From positions 62,001 through 126,000 of the forward strand of contig QAOA01003075.1 of assembly GCA_003255065.1 (NCBI GenBank): a DNA stretch of 64,000 nt, in the 5' to 3' direction. Positions within the stretch are counted from its first letter, which is position 1, and each line of letters starts with the position of its first letter. The notes beneath the pieces were generated by a model, which was not told where the DNA came from, did not search any database, and worked only from the letters and a program-made list of their open reading frames with translations. Position numbers and translations under genes: made by a program. The DNA is from Cercis canadensis. Taxonomy: Eukaryota > Streptophyta > Magnoliopsida > Fabales > Fabaceae. Positions 36,681-49,228 of this stretch are shown here, in pieces.

Positions 36681-39635
36681 TGTAAGTACCTCTTTCCACC
36701 CATCTCATCAGCTAAAGATTTGCTTTTGATAGATGCTTTCTTTTAATTCTTCCATGCATTTTAGACCCTTCTGCTGCTTCTGCTTTATTCTTCTTTTCTT
36801 GTTCTTTCTGCTTTTGCTTGTGTGGGAAGTTCTGAAAATTTGGGGTTTCATGGAGCTCCACTCTAGCTTGCAAGTAAAAATTTTGGTTCTTGATTTCTGG
36901 GTTTGCTTCAATTTTATGTGAATTGTGAAAAGATTCTTGTGATGGTTAGTTTTCGTAACATCTATTTTCAAACGATTATGCTCCCGGCTAATTGAGTATC
37001 AAAATTTAGATCTAAGTTGGAACAAAATTGGAATCCTCTAATTCAGGTTAGAAGCATCTGTTCCTTGTTTTTTACTCTTAACAAAAACGATTTCATTGAC
37101 TCAAAATTCTCACTGTTCTCTAGCTTCTTTCTCCTATCTAACCAGTAAAAACCTTAAGTTTAGTGGGAATCTTTATCTTTTTAATTATCTGTTTGATTTC
37201 TATATTTAACATTAATTTTTGGTGGTTAGTCATATACTGATATGTAAAGAATCTGAAATGTGTTTAATAAAGAAGTCATCTCCATTTACTTCTGCTATGC
37301 AAACTTGGAAGAGATAAGTTTCTCAGGACCTGGAAGATAACTCCCTCTGAAGTTTCCAATTAAGCCTGTGTGAGGTTACACAATCATATAATTTTGCAAT
37401 AATTTCCTCATTTTCATTTTGAAGTAACAGTTACATTAGATGAAGTGAGATTCAGTGTGGTTGCATCACTTAGTCACATCAAAATATATACACAACACCA
37501 AGAGACATTCTGGATTCTATTTAGAAGACCAAAAGAGATGAAGTGAGATTGAGCTATCATGCTAAACTCAACTGCATATCATTGTTGTTGAAGAAAATTG
37601 AATTCCTGCGTGATGAACTTCAACATTAAGCTTTGAAATAAAGATGGTTGGATCTCTTCATTCAATAACTTAACCTTTTTCACCTTTTCTGGTAGTTTTT
37701 TCTGGTTTTTTTTTGTTGTTTGTAGATTCCACACCCCTTTTCTGATATTTTGGCTATTCTTCTTTAGGTTGGGATTTTTGTTTCTGTTTCTGTTATCATG
37801 GATGAATCCATTTTGTCAGGCGTTAACATTCCAAGTTGTGCTTGTTAAGACTGGCTTTACTTCTCCATTTAGGAGCATAAGCATTTACATTAGATGCTTT
37901 AACAAGTGTATCAAATACAAATTCTTACCAATAGGCTGGTTAATAGTTGGAATGTCGAAAGTGACAGCTATTTATGCAGTTATCTTACCATTGCTGAGAT
38001 GAAAGTTGAGGAAAAAATAAATAAGCACCTATTAGTCTGGCAAGATAATGTTACCCTTAAAGTAGCAATTTTATTGCTATATGTAACACTTTTAAGTGTA
38101 GTTCCTTCAGGGGGAAAAAAAATATGTTGAGGGAGTTGTTGTTTTTGCAGCTTAGTTAAGTAGGTTTATCCAGCCTAATTATAGATGAAGGTTATTTTTG
38201 CTTAAAATAACTTTTGGTGGGCCTGTGAGCAGTCATCAGTTAATGCTTGGTGGACCAGCAATTGTAACTGTGCAAAGAACGATTGACTAGCCGAAGTGTG
38301 ACTGGTGACCACCTAGGGTTGGTGGCATAGGGTAGTGATTCATGGAATAATTCTTGAGATAAGGGTTCCTTTGTTGACCGGATTGAATCTTTCCAAGTCA
38401 GCAAAAGTTTTCTCAAAAAACTATTTTCCATGAAAGAATTGGCCTTAGATTCTCTGCTCTTGTTTCTATTGGTGTGAAAAGTAGATGGTAGTTTTAGTCT
38501 TAGTTGTGTTCTGGTAACAATGAAAGGGACAAGCAAGACAGGAAGAAAAAAAAGAAGACGAAGATAGATGCAGAGAGCTTGCCCTTCTATGATTCTATCA
38601 TTTTGTTGCTGTGCCATACTAGTAATACTTTTGGCTTAAAAGTTAAAACTAATCAGAAAACTTGAAATAGGAATAATGAAACATCATTTGGTGCTTATCA
38701 GGCTATCAGGTTAAAAGAAAAATATATGAAGTAAAATCATACATGGCCTAATGCAGTTTGAAATTACATTGGTTATTTGGTTTCTTTTGGTATATCTAAA
38801 GAATTATAACAGAGAAAAAAAATAATCTGAATTCTGAAGCATATGTAAGCATCAGTATCTCTTGACCTACCTTAAAGACAATGCCTTCACTTTAGCCGAG
38901 GGGAAAAAATGGTCAGGAAACCAAAAAACTCCTGTCCTAGGAATTTAAGGTCAGCTACATGAATAAAAAAATTGTAAATACTTGTGATCCTGCACATGAA
39001 CTCCTTTGCACCAATATCCTGTTCTGTTAATTCTACCCGCAGTATTCCATTCTCTATGTACTTTTATTGAGGTTTCGCTATATTTGCTTTCTCACTCTTC
39101 CAAGTCAATTTCATCTTCATGATATATGTGCTTAAACTGTCTTACACAAATATAAGTAGCATCCCCTAGATTATGATGCTTAAACTACTGCATTGTTGGA
39201 TTTTTTATCTTCTAGTGGAATCCAGTCTGGCTTAGTAGGAATCTAGTACATTGTCTTATAGAAGGGGTTTTGCACTTAGTAGTCCCCACCAATCTAGTGA
39301 ATGTGATGTATGTGTCTGCACTGGTAATTTTTATTTTATTACTATGCATATGTTTCTAAGTCGTTTGCTGTATAAATACAATGAGGTAATGTGTTGGTTT
39401 ATATAAAAAATAATGGCTTGAGAATGGTTTGGTCATGAATTTAATTGCATATTATTGTTCACATGATATTGATACCAACTCTTTTCATGTTCTATTTACT
39501 GGTGCGCTAGCTTTTATCTTAGCAAGTAATTTATCTCGTTAATGCAGGTGAAGGTAAGTTGACCACAGCGAGCAAGTTCTTCTGTCCCAATTGCATATAG
39601 GGAAAGAAATTAGCTCTTGACAAATTCATTGAAAT

Positions 39636-40382
39636 ATGATGACATCAAATTTGAACTTCGAACCTGAAAATAATTCAGAAGGCAGCAGCCAAGCAGCCTC
39701 CAATGTCTCCATGCAGGACACACCCTGTGATCGTACCAAAGACAGCACAACTACTACTTCCTGTCTTACAAAGTCTGAACCTGATCAAGGGTCTGTTTCC
39801 CTTGACTTGACACTCAACTTCTATTCTAGTGACGGTGAATTGAAGGGTACAAGTGATGCTAGCAGTGAAGTAGGAGCTGATGCTCATCCTTCAACAACTG
39901 TTATTCCAAGGGTTTTCTCTTGTAATTACTGTAGGCGTAAGTTCTTCAGTTCACAGGCATTAGGTGGCCATCAGAATGCTCATAAAAGGGAGAGAACAAT
40001 GGCAAAGCGTGCAATGCGAATGGGGATGTTCACTGAGAGGTACACGAGCTTGGCATCTCTTCCCCTTCATGGTTCTGCTTTTAGGTCTCTTGGCATTGAA
40101 GCTCACTCTGCAATGCACCAAAGACATGTGCCATCATCACAGATGGCTCCTGATATGAGAGCTGCAGCAAAATTTCAGAAAGACTATTTTGGAACACCGA
40201 TGTTCATGGATGATGATGATGTGGGTCTAGTTTGGCCCGGGAGTTTCCGGCAGGTGGATGCGGGTTCTAGTATTAACACAGGATATGAACCTGCTCAAAA
40301 TTCAGACACTAGTATTGTAGCAATGCCAATGGCAGCTCCACCACAAACATCTTCATCTCTTGATCTGACTCTGAAGCTCTGA
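39636..40382 (+). CDS. ZFP4: Single C2H2 zinc-finger protein with two EAR motifs, ZFP4-like
   Basis: An intronless frame of 248 residues. One plant-specific C2H2 finger has the QALGGH core: C96, C99, H112, H116 in CNYCRRKFFSSQALGGHQNAH-type context, followed by the basic KRERTMAKRAMRMG that probably aids nuclear import. EAR repression motifs lie at both sides: SLDLTLNF (55-62) and SLDLTLKL at the extreme C-terminus (241-248). LPLHGS, FRSLGIEAHS and WPGSFRQ are shared, from memory, with Arabidopsis ZFP4 and close relatives; the exact orthologue is not certain. The expected role is a nuclear DNA-binding repressor acting through TOPLESS-type corepressors. Two adjacent ATGs start the frame; either could serve. 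It probably has a long intron in its leader. Confidence 0.93.
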   Translation: MMTSNLNFEPENNSEGSSQAASNVSMQDTPCDRTKDSTTTTSCLTKSEPDQGSVSLDLTLNFYSSDGELKGTSDASSEVGADAHPSTTVIPRVFSCNYCRRKFFSSQALGGHQNAHKRERTMAKRAMRMGMFTERYTSLASLPLHGSAFRSLGIEAHSAMHQRHVPSSQMAPDMRAAAKFQKDYFGTPMFMDDDDVGLVWPGSFRQVDAGSSINTGYEPAQNSDTSIVAMPMAAPPQTSSSLDLTLKL

Positions 40383-40478
40383 GATTTTTCATAATAAATC
40401 TCATTGTCTTCCTGCATGGAACTAATAGTAGCACTTGCATTGTACAGTGAGATATGTATTTCTCCAATTGCTTTTCCA

Positions 40479-40513
<35 letters not shown>

Positions 40514-41022
40514 NTTTTTTTTTTTTAATTTTGAATTATTAATTGTTCTTCTCATTTGCAATTTACCATATCATTGTTGTAGCTACTGCTCTATAAGCTT
40601 TGGAGAACAGACTGAATTAATGTTTATGTCTGCAACGTGTTCCATGATAGTCTGTGTTTAATGGAAATTGTTATTAAGCACAGCTGTTCTCAAATAAAAT
40701 CCTCTTGTTTTATTTTTTTTCCTGTGTTAAAAATTGCTTTGCTGAAAGTATCCTCATCACTATACATGTCTCAATTTCTCTCCTCTGTTAATTTGGGACA
40801 TTAAGATTTAAACTGAATTCATTTAAATGACCCAGATTAATAATTGTGAAAAATGGTGAGACGCGTAGTGATAAGAGTGTCATTACTCATAATTTTTCTT
40901 GACAAGGCTTGAAGTATCAATTAGTATATATGCTGATAATCATAACAATAGGCATTGTAAGATAGTTTAATGGTATCTTGACAAAACATTGGGTGGTTAT
41001 TTTCAAACCCTTCCCTATTTTG
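40383..41022. other. 3' flank of the ZFP4-like gene with a long T-run
   Basis: A run of about 45 T with a single N (40514) lies roughly 100 bases after the stop codon and is an unresolved homopolymer. The rest is probably 3'UTR and intergenic sequence. Confidence 0.5.
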
Positions 41023-41470
41023 TATGACGTAGTGCTCTGCATATTTAGCACAAATGTTCAAGGTTATCTAGTTTCATTTCAGTAGGGAAATTAAGAAATA
41101 GTTCGGTGGCATCTTGATTTTGGGAAATGACCTACATCTAAGAAGAAGATATCATTAGTTTCACCATTAGAGAAGATTATACGATAAGTGTTTGTTAGGT
41201 TTTCGAATAATTTTTTTTTGGTACAATAGGTAGGTGCCCTATAGACTCGTCAAGGAGTATTAGGCCCGTACTTAACTCGTAAGCTAGTTTCCCCTAATGA
41301 CATAGTGCTCTGCATATTTAGCACAAATGTTCAAGCTTAGTTAGTTTCATTTCAATAGGGAAATTAAGAAATAGTTTGGTGGCATCTTGTTTTTGGGAAA
41401 GAAGATATCATTAGTTTCACCATTAGAGAAGATTATACAAAAAGTGTTTGTTACGTTCTTGAATAATATG
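41023..41470. repeat. Split direct duplication of about 180 bp
   Basis: TAGTGCTCTGCATATTTAGC starts matching blocks at about 41027-41210 and 41299-41465. Between them lies an unrelated segment of about 85 bp (GGTACAATAGGTAGGTGCCC... to ...AGCTAGTTTCCCC). A SINE begins directly after the second block. Confidence 0.75.
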
Positions 41471-41675
41471 AAATTTAGTTCAATTAGTAAAAATCAATGT
41501 ATTTTGCTTGTAAAGACTATATGTTTGATTCTTGTGGCTAGCAGGACTCGCTTGATAGACAATATATAAGTATTACTCTAAGTCTTTGTTGAAGTTGCTT
41601 GTGACATTTTTTGACCTTAGAACGAAGTAATCTCCTCCACTTTAAACTTTTGTGCATTAAAAAAAAAATAAAAAT
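41468..41675 (+). mobile_element. tRNA-derived SINE, family S (copy 1)
   Basis: Box A-like TTAGTTCAATTAGTAA, TTTGCTTGTAAAGAC, box B-like GTTTGATTCTTG, GGCTAGCAGG, a middle with GCTTGTGACATTTTTTGACC, and a 3' end TTTAAACTTTTGTGCATT followed by an A-rich tail. It shares all these parts in order with 45683-45914. No clear target duplication is left. Confidence 0.7.
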
Positions 41676-42699
41676 TGATTTATTCATGATATATGTATGT
41701 GTAAGCAGTCTGGTTTTGGGGGCACCCTCTCACTCTATTGTCAGTACAATTACGTCATCATACTCACTATTAAGTAATGGATAAGTTTCTTGTTTCAGTA
41801 AGTCTTGAACTGTAGTTTGCACTGAATGCTATTTGCTCCAATTATTTAACCCTAGATCTTATGTTTGTCGGCCTTGATGTCAGATTAAGACTAGAGCTGG
41901 ATCTCAAAAAAATCACATGATTTAACATGATCTCTTTTGAAAGATCTTATTACTATATCCATAGCTATAGTTAATTCTTTGCCGACGATGAGATTGAAGT
42001 TTGTATAAACTCAATGTAACCAAATGCTGTCTTAATTTATTTGAGAATCTATAGTGCGTTTAACTTGTCCTGTTTGCAGAACACGCATGAAGTCTTGTCT
42101 AACTAGCCTTATTGGAGAAAATCATAATGGTAGAATTGACTTGATGGAGGAAAGTTGATGAAGACTTGATAGGGGAGCTTCTTGGTAATATATAGCAAGT
42201 CCCTTGAATAGGGTGTATGTATATGTGAGAATATTTCCATGGATTTATTTACTGAGGGTCTTTTTATTCTTTATATCTATGTTTTACTTTTGATCATAGT
42301 CCAGTGAGAATATGGAAGTAAGGCTTAAATGCAATTTTAGTTCCTCCAAGAAATGTTACTTTTATGATTTTTAAAATCCAGCAATCGAGTCCCCTTAATA
42401 TGGCAATGATTTGGTATTGTGACACTAATATGGCAATAACATAGTAATAATGAGATTATATACTTTAAGAATTGTGTAAAAGAGGGATTAAATTGCTTTA
42501 ATTCAAAATACTCAAGCAACAATATTGTTACAACTTAAAGTCTAAAACTAGAAAAATTATATTTTTAAGTTTTTTTTTTTCAAAAACTAGAGTAGTCAAC
42601 ATTGTATTTAATATATAAAAAACTTAGTCATATAAAAAAAAATAGAATATTGAGAGGTTAAAATAAAGAATATAAACAATTGAGAAACAATACTTGATT

Positions 42700-42890
42700 T
42701 TTTTGGTACTTAAAAGTTTAGGGTGAAGGATGAAGGGAAGTTATTTCATTCTAAGACTAGGGTATGTCACAAGCTTTAGCAAGAGTTTATAGTAGTACTT
42801 ACATATTTTATACAAAAAGAAAACTGCTCGCAGTAAAATTCGAACTTAGACTTTATAGGCGAAGTAAATATTTAATTTTGTTATATGTAT
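42700..42890 (-). mobile_element. tRNA-derived SINE, family S (copy 2, worn)
   Basis: On the minus strand: CGCCTATAAAGTCTAAGTTCGAATTTTACTGC (box B region), AGCTTGTGACATACCCTAGTC, and CCTAAACTTTTAAGTACC before an A-run. The order and spacing fit family S; the box A end is poorly kept. Confidence 0.55.
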
Positions 42891-43244
42891 ATTTCCTTCC
42901 GAATGAATTATGAATGAATATGTTTACCTCTGCTAATTGTTTAATTAGAGATTGCGAAGGATCATTAGACACCGGAAGAGATAAGATTTATAGGAAGATA
43001 GAATTTGCTACTTTTATTACTTAGTACTCTTTGATGAACCAAAAAGAAAATACAAGTATGAAATTAGGCAACTCAATTGAAAGTTCAATAAACCAAATTA
43101 AAACAATTGAAAGTTCAATGAACATCGCCCGAGAGGGATTTATTTTTGGTGTGTGAAAGGTAGCATGAGAATACTTTTACCGTTAAAACTATTAAAAAAA
43201 TAAAAAAAAAGCTTAACAAACTAAATTAAAACTTTGTCAAGTAT

Positions 43245-43370
43245 AAAAACTAAAGTAATAGTTTAGCTCATACCATGTCACAAGCCTCAATAAAATCTTA
43301 CAAATTGTCTAACAAATGGGATTACTAATATTGAAATTTGAACTTACACTTTACAAGCGAAATACTTCGA

Positions 43371-43372
<2 letters not shown>
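43245..43372 (-). mobile_element. tRNA-derived SINE, family S (copy 3, fragment)
   Basis: On the minus strand: TTTCGCTTGTAAAGTGTAAG, TTCAAATTTCAATATTAG, and GGCTTGTGACATGGTATGAGC. The box A side is replaced by a (TA)n(TG)n microsatellite (43373-43408) and the 3' part is not recognisable. Confidence 0.5.
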
Positions 43373-43409
<37 letters not shown>

Positions 43410-45682
43410 GTTGTACATACTAACACAATAACCAAATATTTCAGGAAAAAATTCAAAAAAAATACCAAAATGTTTAAGCCCAAATCCCTTTCTTGTGCTA
43501 AAATGTTGAACTTTTTGTTTAAAAAAACAATATCAAATGGTCCTTAATGCAGCATAAAACCGTGAAGTTCGGGTGGTGTAAGGAAAACTCTCATGTCCTG
43601 TTGGATTGACATTGATCGAGTTTGGTCGTCTCATAAGAGCCGACAAATCCATGTTCACAAGTTCACATCTTGCCATCACTATGAAAGACTTGTGATAGAT
43701 GTTACATGCTAAGAATAATTATTGATCTGACTAATCACTTTCGATCGATAATACATATCTTAATGGACATTTGGAAAAAGATAAGATTGTCTAACATACT
43801 AACAACTATAAAAATTAAACGAGTACTATAGACATGTGTCGAATGATGAAGCACTCTAATTGGTATGGTCCCCTATGCCCTAATCCAATGGCATACTCAC
43901 CAACTTGTCCATATTTTTTAGGGCTTGGATCAAAACGACAACTTTTTTTGGAGGGTGATGAGAAGTTAGGTAGTGAAGGTAATCATGTCTATTAGTCTCT
44001 ATTACTAGACTAAATCTCTTTGGAGATTCTAAAATAAGCACATTGATTGGTTTTTTCCTCAACTTGCCCTTTCACCAATTCTTTTTTGTATGACTTTAGC
44101 TTTCTTTAATTTGATTGATGTATCTTTGGCTGCTTCTAGGAGGGAGTTAGTGGGTGGAAAACTAATGCTTTGTTGCGTTCAAATCTTATCCTCCATTATA
44201 TTAACATTAAATTAGTAATTATCATAACCCAATTATTTCAGAAGATCAATAATTCCATAGATATTGTGGTTTTGTGTCTCCCTTAGAAACGATATATGCT
44301 TATAATATTTCTCCACCAACGATTTGCATATTCTCATTTAACCTTTTTTTACATCTAACTCAAATTTTTGTACACAAACAATTCCATTATTGTTGATTAT
44401 ATTTAATACTTTTATAACCTATTTTCTTCCCTCTCCCTCTCTCTCTCTCTCTCCCCCCATTTAGATTGATATTTTTATTAAGCAAAAATTGAATTATATT
44501 AGTGACTTAAATCCTTTACATGATAATTTTCAGGCACATAAATTGGTGAATATAATTTTTTTCTTTTTTTTTTTGTTTATGTTCTATTAAATATGGTCTA
44601 ATGATAAAAAAAAAATTAAAGAATTTACTTGAAGTCTTAACTCGAATATGTACGTGCGATCGATATTAGAACAAAAGAAAGAAAAAAAACTATTCATAGA
44701 CACATGCAATTGTTTGGAATGGAGTAATTCATTGTCTATGTGATGAAGAATGCAGAATTTATCAGCAGAAAATATTCAATAAATGTGGCAAAGAAAAATA
44801 GAACATATGCATGATGAAGACGTTTTTGCTGTATGTAAACTAAGTGCACAATAAGACTTTTGTATCAAGTGGATGACAGGAGACAAGAAAACTTGAGAGG
44901 CATGTCGTAATCTTTTAACACTCACTATTTCAATGCCAGCTTCCACCCAAGAAAAGGACCCAAGGACTAAGTGTCATTTTCCATCACTTCTATATGATAT
45001 CTAAAGAGTGTATGAGTGTTGCTGAGAGAGAGAGAGAAGGTTTGGAATTGGCAGCTTCTTTTAAAAGAGAAAGAGAAACAAATGGACACAATTATCAAAG
45101 AACTGATTCAACCTAAGAAAGTAGGGGTGGAAGGATGATTTGATCTCTTGTCCGCTTGGTCAAAGAAGCTTTAATATTATGTTAAAAATTAATTCAACCT
45201 AAAAACTTAAGTTGTTAGGTGAAGACTCATGAATGATTTTATATCTAACAACAATAAGATGCAAAGGATGCCAACTAAATGCATGAGAGATAAAGAGAAC
45301 CATGAAAATAATAATAAGAGAATTATGCAAGTATATATACCATCAAATACAGAGAGGTTAAATTAACGATAGGATGAAATTTGGGAAACTAACATTTTAT
45401 TTGAAGAGAAGAAATAGAAATTCTAGATAAAGAGGAGCTATGACATCCACGTAATTTATACATTGATCGTAATAAAATAATCCTGACCAATTATTAATTA
45501 TAATTTGTTAATTAATGACATTTGCTTGTACGATGAATTGCCATTTTGTTTATATTAAGGTGATATCAAATAAATTATCAAAATAAAAAAATAAAAAAAA
45601 GTCAATGGAATTCCAGCGTAACCATTGCTTTTATGAGCATGTTGAATAATTTTATTTTTCCTTCAATATCAATATGTATATA
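43373..45682. other. Intergenic DNA
   Basis: Starts with a (TA)n(TG)n microsatellite, followed by AT-rich sequence with a CT run at about 44430. No gene or further element is recognised. Confidence 0.5.
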
Positions 45683-45914
45683 GCTAACGGGGATTAGTTC
45701 AGCTGATAAGAATTGAAGCACTTTGCTTGTAGGGTTTAAGTTCGATTCCCGTTGCTAGCAGTTATCTCTTAATAGGCGATTTGTAAATATTATTGTAAGT
45801 CATCGTTAAGGCTTATGAAATATCTTGGCCTTGTAATAAGACAACTTTCCCTCCTCTTAAACTTTTGTTCACAAGAAAGAAAAAAAAAANNNNAAAAAAA
45901 AAAAAAGAAAAAAA
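45683..45914 (+). mobile_element. tRNA-derived SINE, family S (fullest copy)
   Basis: GGGGATTAGTTCAGCTGATAAG (box A), CTTTGCTTGTAGGG, GTTTAAGTTCGATTCCC (box B), GTTGCTAGCAG, and a 3' end CTCTTAAACTTTTGTTCAC followed by a long A-rich tail. The tail holds four Ns (45890-45893). AATATGTATATA before it (45671-45682) and AATATGCATATA after it (45915-45926) are target duplications with one difference. This is the best-kept copy of the family here. Confidence 0.8.
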
Positions 45915-45926
45915 AATATGCATATA

Positions 45927-46630
45927 AGAAAACGATATTGAATGGAAATGAACCTTTTTTCAGATTAAATTGACTATTTTCAAAATTTAAAATGAACTTA
46001 TCATAAGAATCAAAGTTTAGGAGAGAAACTTTGTAATTTCTACCAATAGTTATCCTCATAGTTTTTCATTCTGCGTTTTGGAAAGTGTCAAGCAATATTA
46101 TCCCTGAAACTAGGTAATCACAATTTAAGAATTCCAAACTTCCTTTGATTTTAGTTTCAAATTAACATACAATGTGTGAAAAGAAAATTTGCATAACAAT
46201 ACCTATTAGATGAACGGTTGAAAGAATATTTGACCACTCTTTTAATTTTATTGTAATGCAGAATCAGAGCTAGATATTTTTTGTTGGGGTAGCCAAGAGG
46301 CGAAGTTAAAGGACGACAGAGTTTCAAGAGCATATAGATATGGTTACATCCACACATATAAAAAAGCCTAAATGGCAAATACTCACACCCACACATACGA
46401 AAGCAAAAAGAAAAGCCAAATAGTGGAGAAAATTGAGATAACACAACTTTTACTCAAAGGTTCGTTATCACTGTGTTGGTCCTTGAAGTTCATATATACA
46501 GATTTGGATCCCGTTAAATGTTAATGTGTTTTAATGATTGAGATAAATTTTAATAGAATAGACAGTTCAGATTTGAGCAACATGACTCAAGTGACATGAC
46601 CGGATCCGGGTCCCATATATACTATCTTTT
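45927..46630. other. Intergenic DNA
   Basis: AT-rich sequence with no recognised gene or element. Confidence 0.5.
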
Positions 46631-47640
46631 CTATCTTTTCTTATATTTATAACTTTTACTCATAGCCACTCTTTCCTTGATATACGAAAAGGTTTCACAC
46701 CTTGAGAGATTCAGACCGAGGATTTCATCAAGTTTACCTTCTGCCCACTTACGAACATAATCCTCCAGCACCTTGATAATTGCTGTTGAGAAAATTGAAG
46801 TTAGTTTGTAAATATTCAAGTGTTAATGTTTATGAAAAAAAACTATTTAGAGTTGTGTCTCTTCAAGTGTAAAGAATTGTGTCTCTATTCAAAGTGAAGA
46901 GGTCTATTCATGTAGAGAGTCGTGTCTATTCCTTTTAAATAATTAAATAGATATGTCTACTTCTTTTACATAACGAATAGATGCGTCTTATGCCTTTTTA
47001 TTTTGAGGAATTATGTTTTGAACAAAAAACAATTATGTTTCTTTGAAAATGTTGTGAGTTCTTCTATAAATAAGAGCAACCAAGAGAGAAAGAGTATAAT
47101 GCCAATACATAGCATATTCTTCATGAACTTCCTAGAAATCATTCAGACTAGTTCTTGAGGGGAGGTCTCCAAAAATTGCTGATTGTAGATAAATCCAAGA
47201 GGCAAATTTTCCAAAACTCTGCAGTAATTTGTGGGGGCAAATGTTGTCTTAAGGACAATGTGATTATACACATTTTAATCACATATCAAATTACGTTTTA
47301 CTGTTTGATTATTTTCTCTCTTATATTTTCTAACAATTGCTAGCCCTTCTTTGATACCCTGCCTTAGTGAAAAAAATAGAATCATCAGCAAACAACAAAT
47401 GATTTACCTATCTTGAGTCCCTGAATAGACCCATTCCTCTCTGCGTTGTTGAGAAGGTAAGAGAGACCTTATGCACAAATAAGAAATAGATATGCAGAGA
47501 GAGCGTCACCTTGTCATAACCCTCTAGAGGGTTTAAAATATCAGAATGATTGAAATTAACAACCACAGAGAAAGAGGTTGAAGAGATACAGTCCATAACC
47601 CACTTTGTCCATTTGCTGCCAAACCCCATCTAGTAAAAGA
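46631..47640 (-). mobile_element. Broken L1-type LINE reverse-transcriptase fragment
   Basis: On the minus strand, 47632 downward reads MGFGSKWTKWVMDCISSTSF, which matches the plant LINE motif MGFG-KW--WI--C--T-SFSV-VNG, and then continues in another frame as YLLNNAERNGSIQGLKIGK and HLLFADDSIFFTKA. FADD (47381-47392) is the catalytic palm motif. After an inserted solo LTR the LINE continues at 46783 as VLEDYVRKWAEGKLDEI and IKERVAMSK, the region that reads YE-ASGQK-N--KS in relatives. There is at least one frame change and no ORF1, endonuclease or intact 3' end. It is a dead fragment of about 450 bp once the LTR is removed. Confidence 0.78.
46784..47335. mobile_element. Solo LTR (552 bp) inserted in the LINE fragment
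   Basis: Starts TGTTGAGAAAATT and ends TTTTCTAACA, so the TG...CA ends are part of a short inverted repeat. ATTGC is repeated exactly on both sides (46779-46783 and 47336-47340). A TATAAATAAGAG lies at about 47075. Only one LTR remains, so it is a fossil left by recombination between two LTRs. The TGTTG...TAACA ends are more usual in Ty1/copia elements, but family assignment is tentative. The perfect 5-bp target copy suggests it is not very old, and it is younger than the LINE it splits. Confidence 0.88.
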
Positions 47641-49196
47641 CATTATACTCATTTTGTTTGAATTTTGGAATTGCATTTTCACCTTTTTTTCATGTCAAAT
47701 AGTGGCTACTGATCCATTGTATTATTGTTCATTGTAATCTCTTACCAAGAAATTAAACAGTGATAAACTCTTTATTCCAATCTCATTAGCAAAAAAAAAT
47801 CCTTATTCTTAGTCTTGTCATTTGATCAATGAACACATCATCATCATCATCATCATCATCTTCTTCTTCTTCTTCTTCTTCTGTTTTTTTCTGAAATGCA
47901 ATGAATACATCTTACTTTCAATACTATCACGCATGCAGATATTACTAATATATAAAAGTTTATAGGCAACTTTTTACTTTTTATATATAACACATTCTCT
48001 TAGATGTTACTAGCTAATAATGACATAAGACATCTAGCTTTTGTTTTATCACACAATGTGATAAAGTCCCCAAATGAGAATGGCCTGCAGCACTTTTCAT
48101 AGATTAATGTTGTCCATCCATTATGTGGTGTTAATCTCCTCACGTTTTAAATTTTTTTGGTTGTTTTAGTATATGTACAACATATACTGGGACCATTATG
48201 TATTATTTCTCTGTTTATATTTATTTTTCTTCATTATTTGCTGATTAGAAGTGTGTTTTGTCCTTTTCATCTGTTTTTCAGTTATGTGAATTTATTGTTG
48301 GGTGGGGTTGTCGGTTAGATAGAATTCCTATTACAGAAAATGGCTGAAATTTCTTATGTATGAACAAAAAAAAGGGTAATATTTTAATTTATTATGTTAA
48401 CTTTTAATAAAAGTGTAAAGTAATTTTAGTCCTTAACATATCGGCAAAAATTATTTGAGTCCCTGAAAGATTTTTTTGTTTTACTTAAGTCTCTAAAAGT
48501 TATGGATTATTTTGATCTACTAATTAAATTTTTATGGACCATTTTATTGACTAATTGAACTTTTAGGAACCCTAATAATACAAAAAACTCTTTCAAGTAC
48601 TTAAATGATTTTCACCGTATCTTTTGACTTATCTAATGCTCGTTATAGTAATAAACTAAAAACATTTACCTCATTTAAAACTCTTGACATAAAACATTCC
48701 AATTCTATGACTAGGGAGATACTATTAGACCCATAGGCCATTAACAAAGATTCAACTTTGATAGTTAAGAATATCACAGAAAAAGAAAAACTTTGATAAC
48801 TAAGCAGAATATTACTTATCACTAAAGACTACAACCTAATAATAAAATTCATTGGCATATATATATTTTGTGGTAAGTGTTTCTTAAATTTGAAATTAAT
48901 TCAGAAATTAAGATAATAAGACATTTATAATGAAAAACAAAATTAACAGCATAATAATGTCTATATTGCTATTGCTATGACTTTTTTTTTTTGTTTGGCC
49001 TTGATTGCTATTGATATGTTAATAATATCTATCAAAGAGAAATGTAATTCATATTCCTTAAATCTATATCATTGGATATATTGAGGCTCAATTCAAATAT
49101 GGGCCATTTATAAAATAAAAAAAAAATTAAGAAGATCTAATTTAAACTATAATGTGTAAATAGAATTACAGTCCATAATGTGTAGAATAGCATAGA

Positions 49197-49228
<32 letters not shown>

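Noticed and set aside
38240-38617. A 125-residue minus-strand frame
   Set aside because: It lies antisense in the probable leader intron of the zinc-finger gene, has no recognisable domain and shows no splice or promoter context.
45700-45760. A tRNA gene
   Set aside because: Box A and box B are present, but the cloverleaf stems do not close and the element carries a SINE body, an A-tail and target duplications.
47838-47881. The (ATC)n(TTC)n run as a coding repeat
   Set aside because: It is a plain microsatellite; no gene frame surrounds it.
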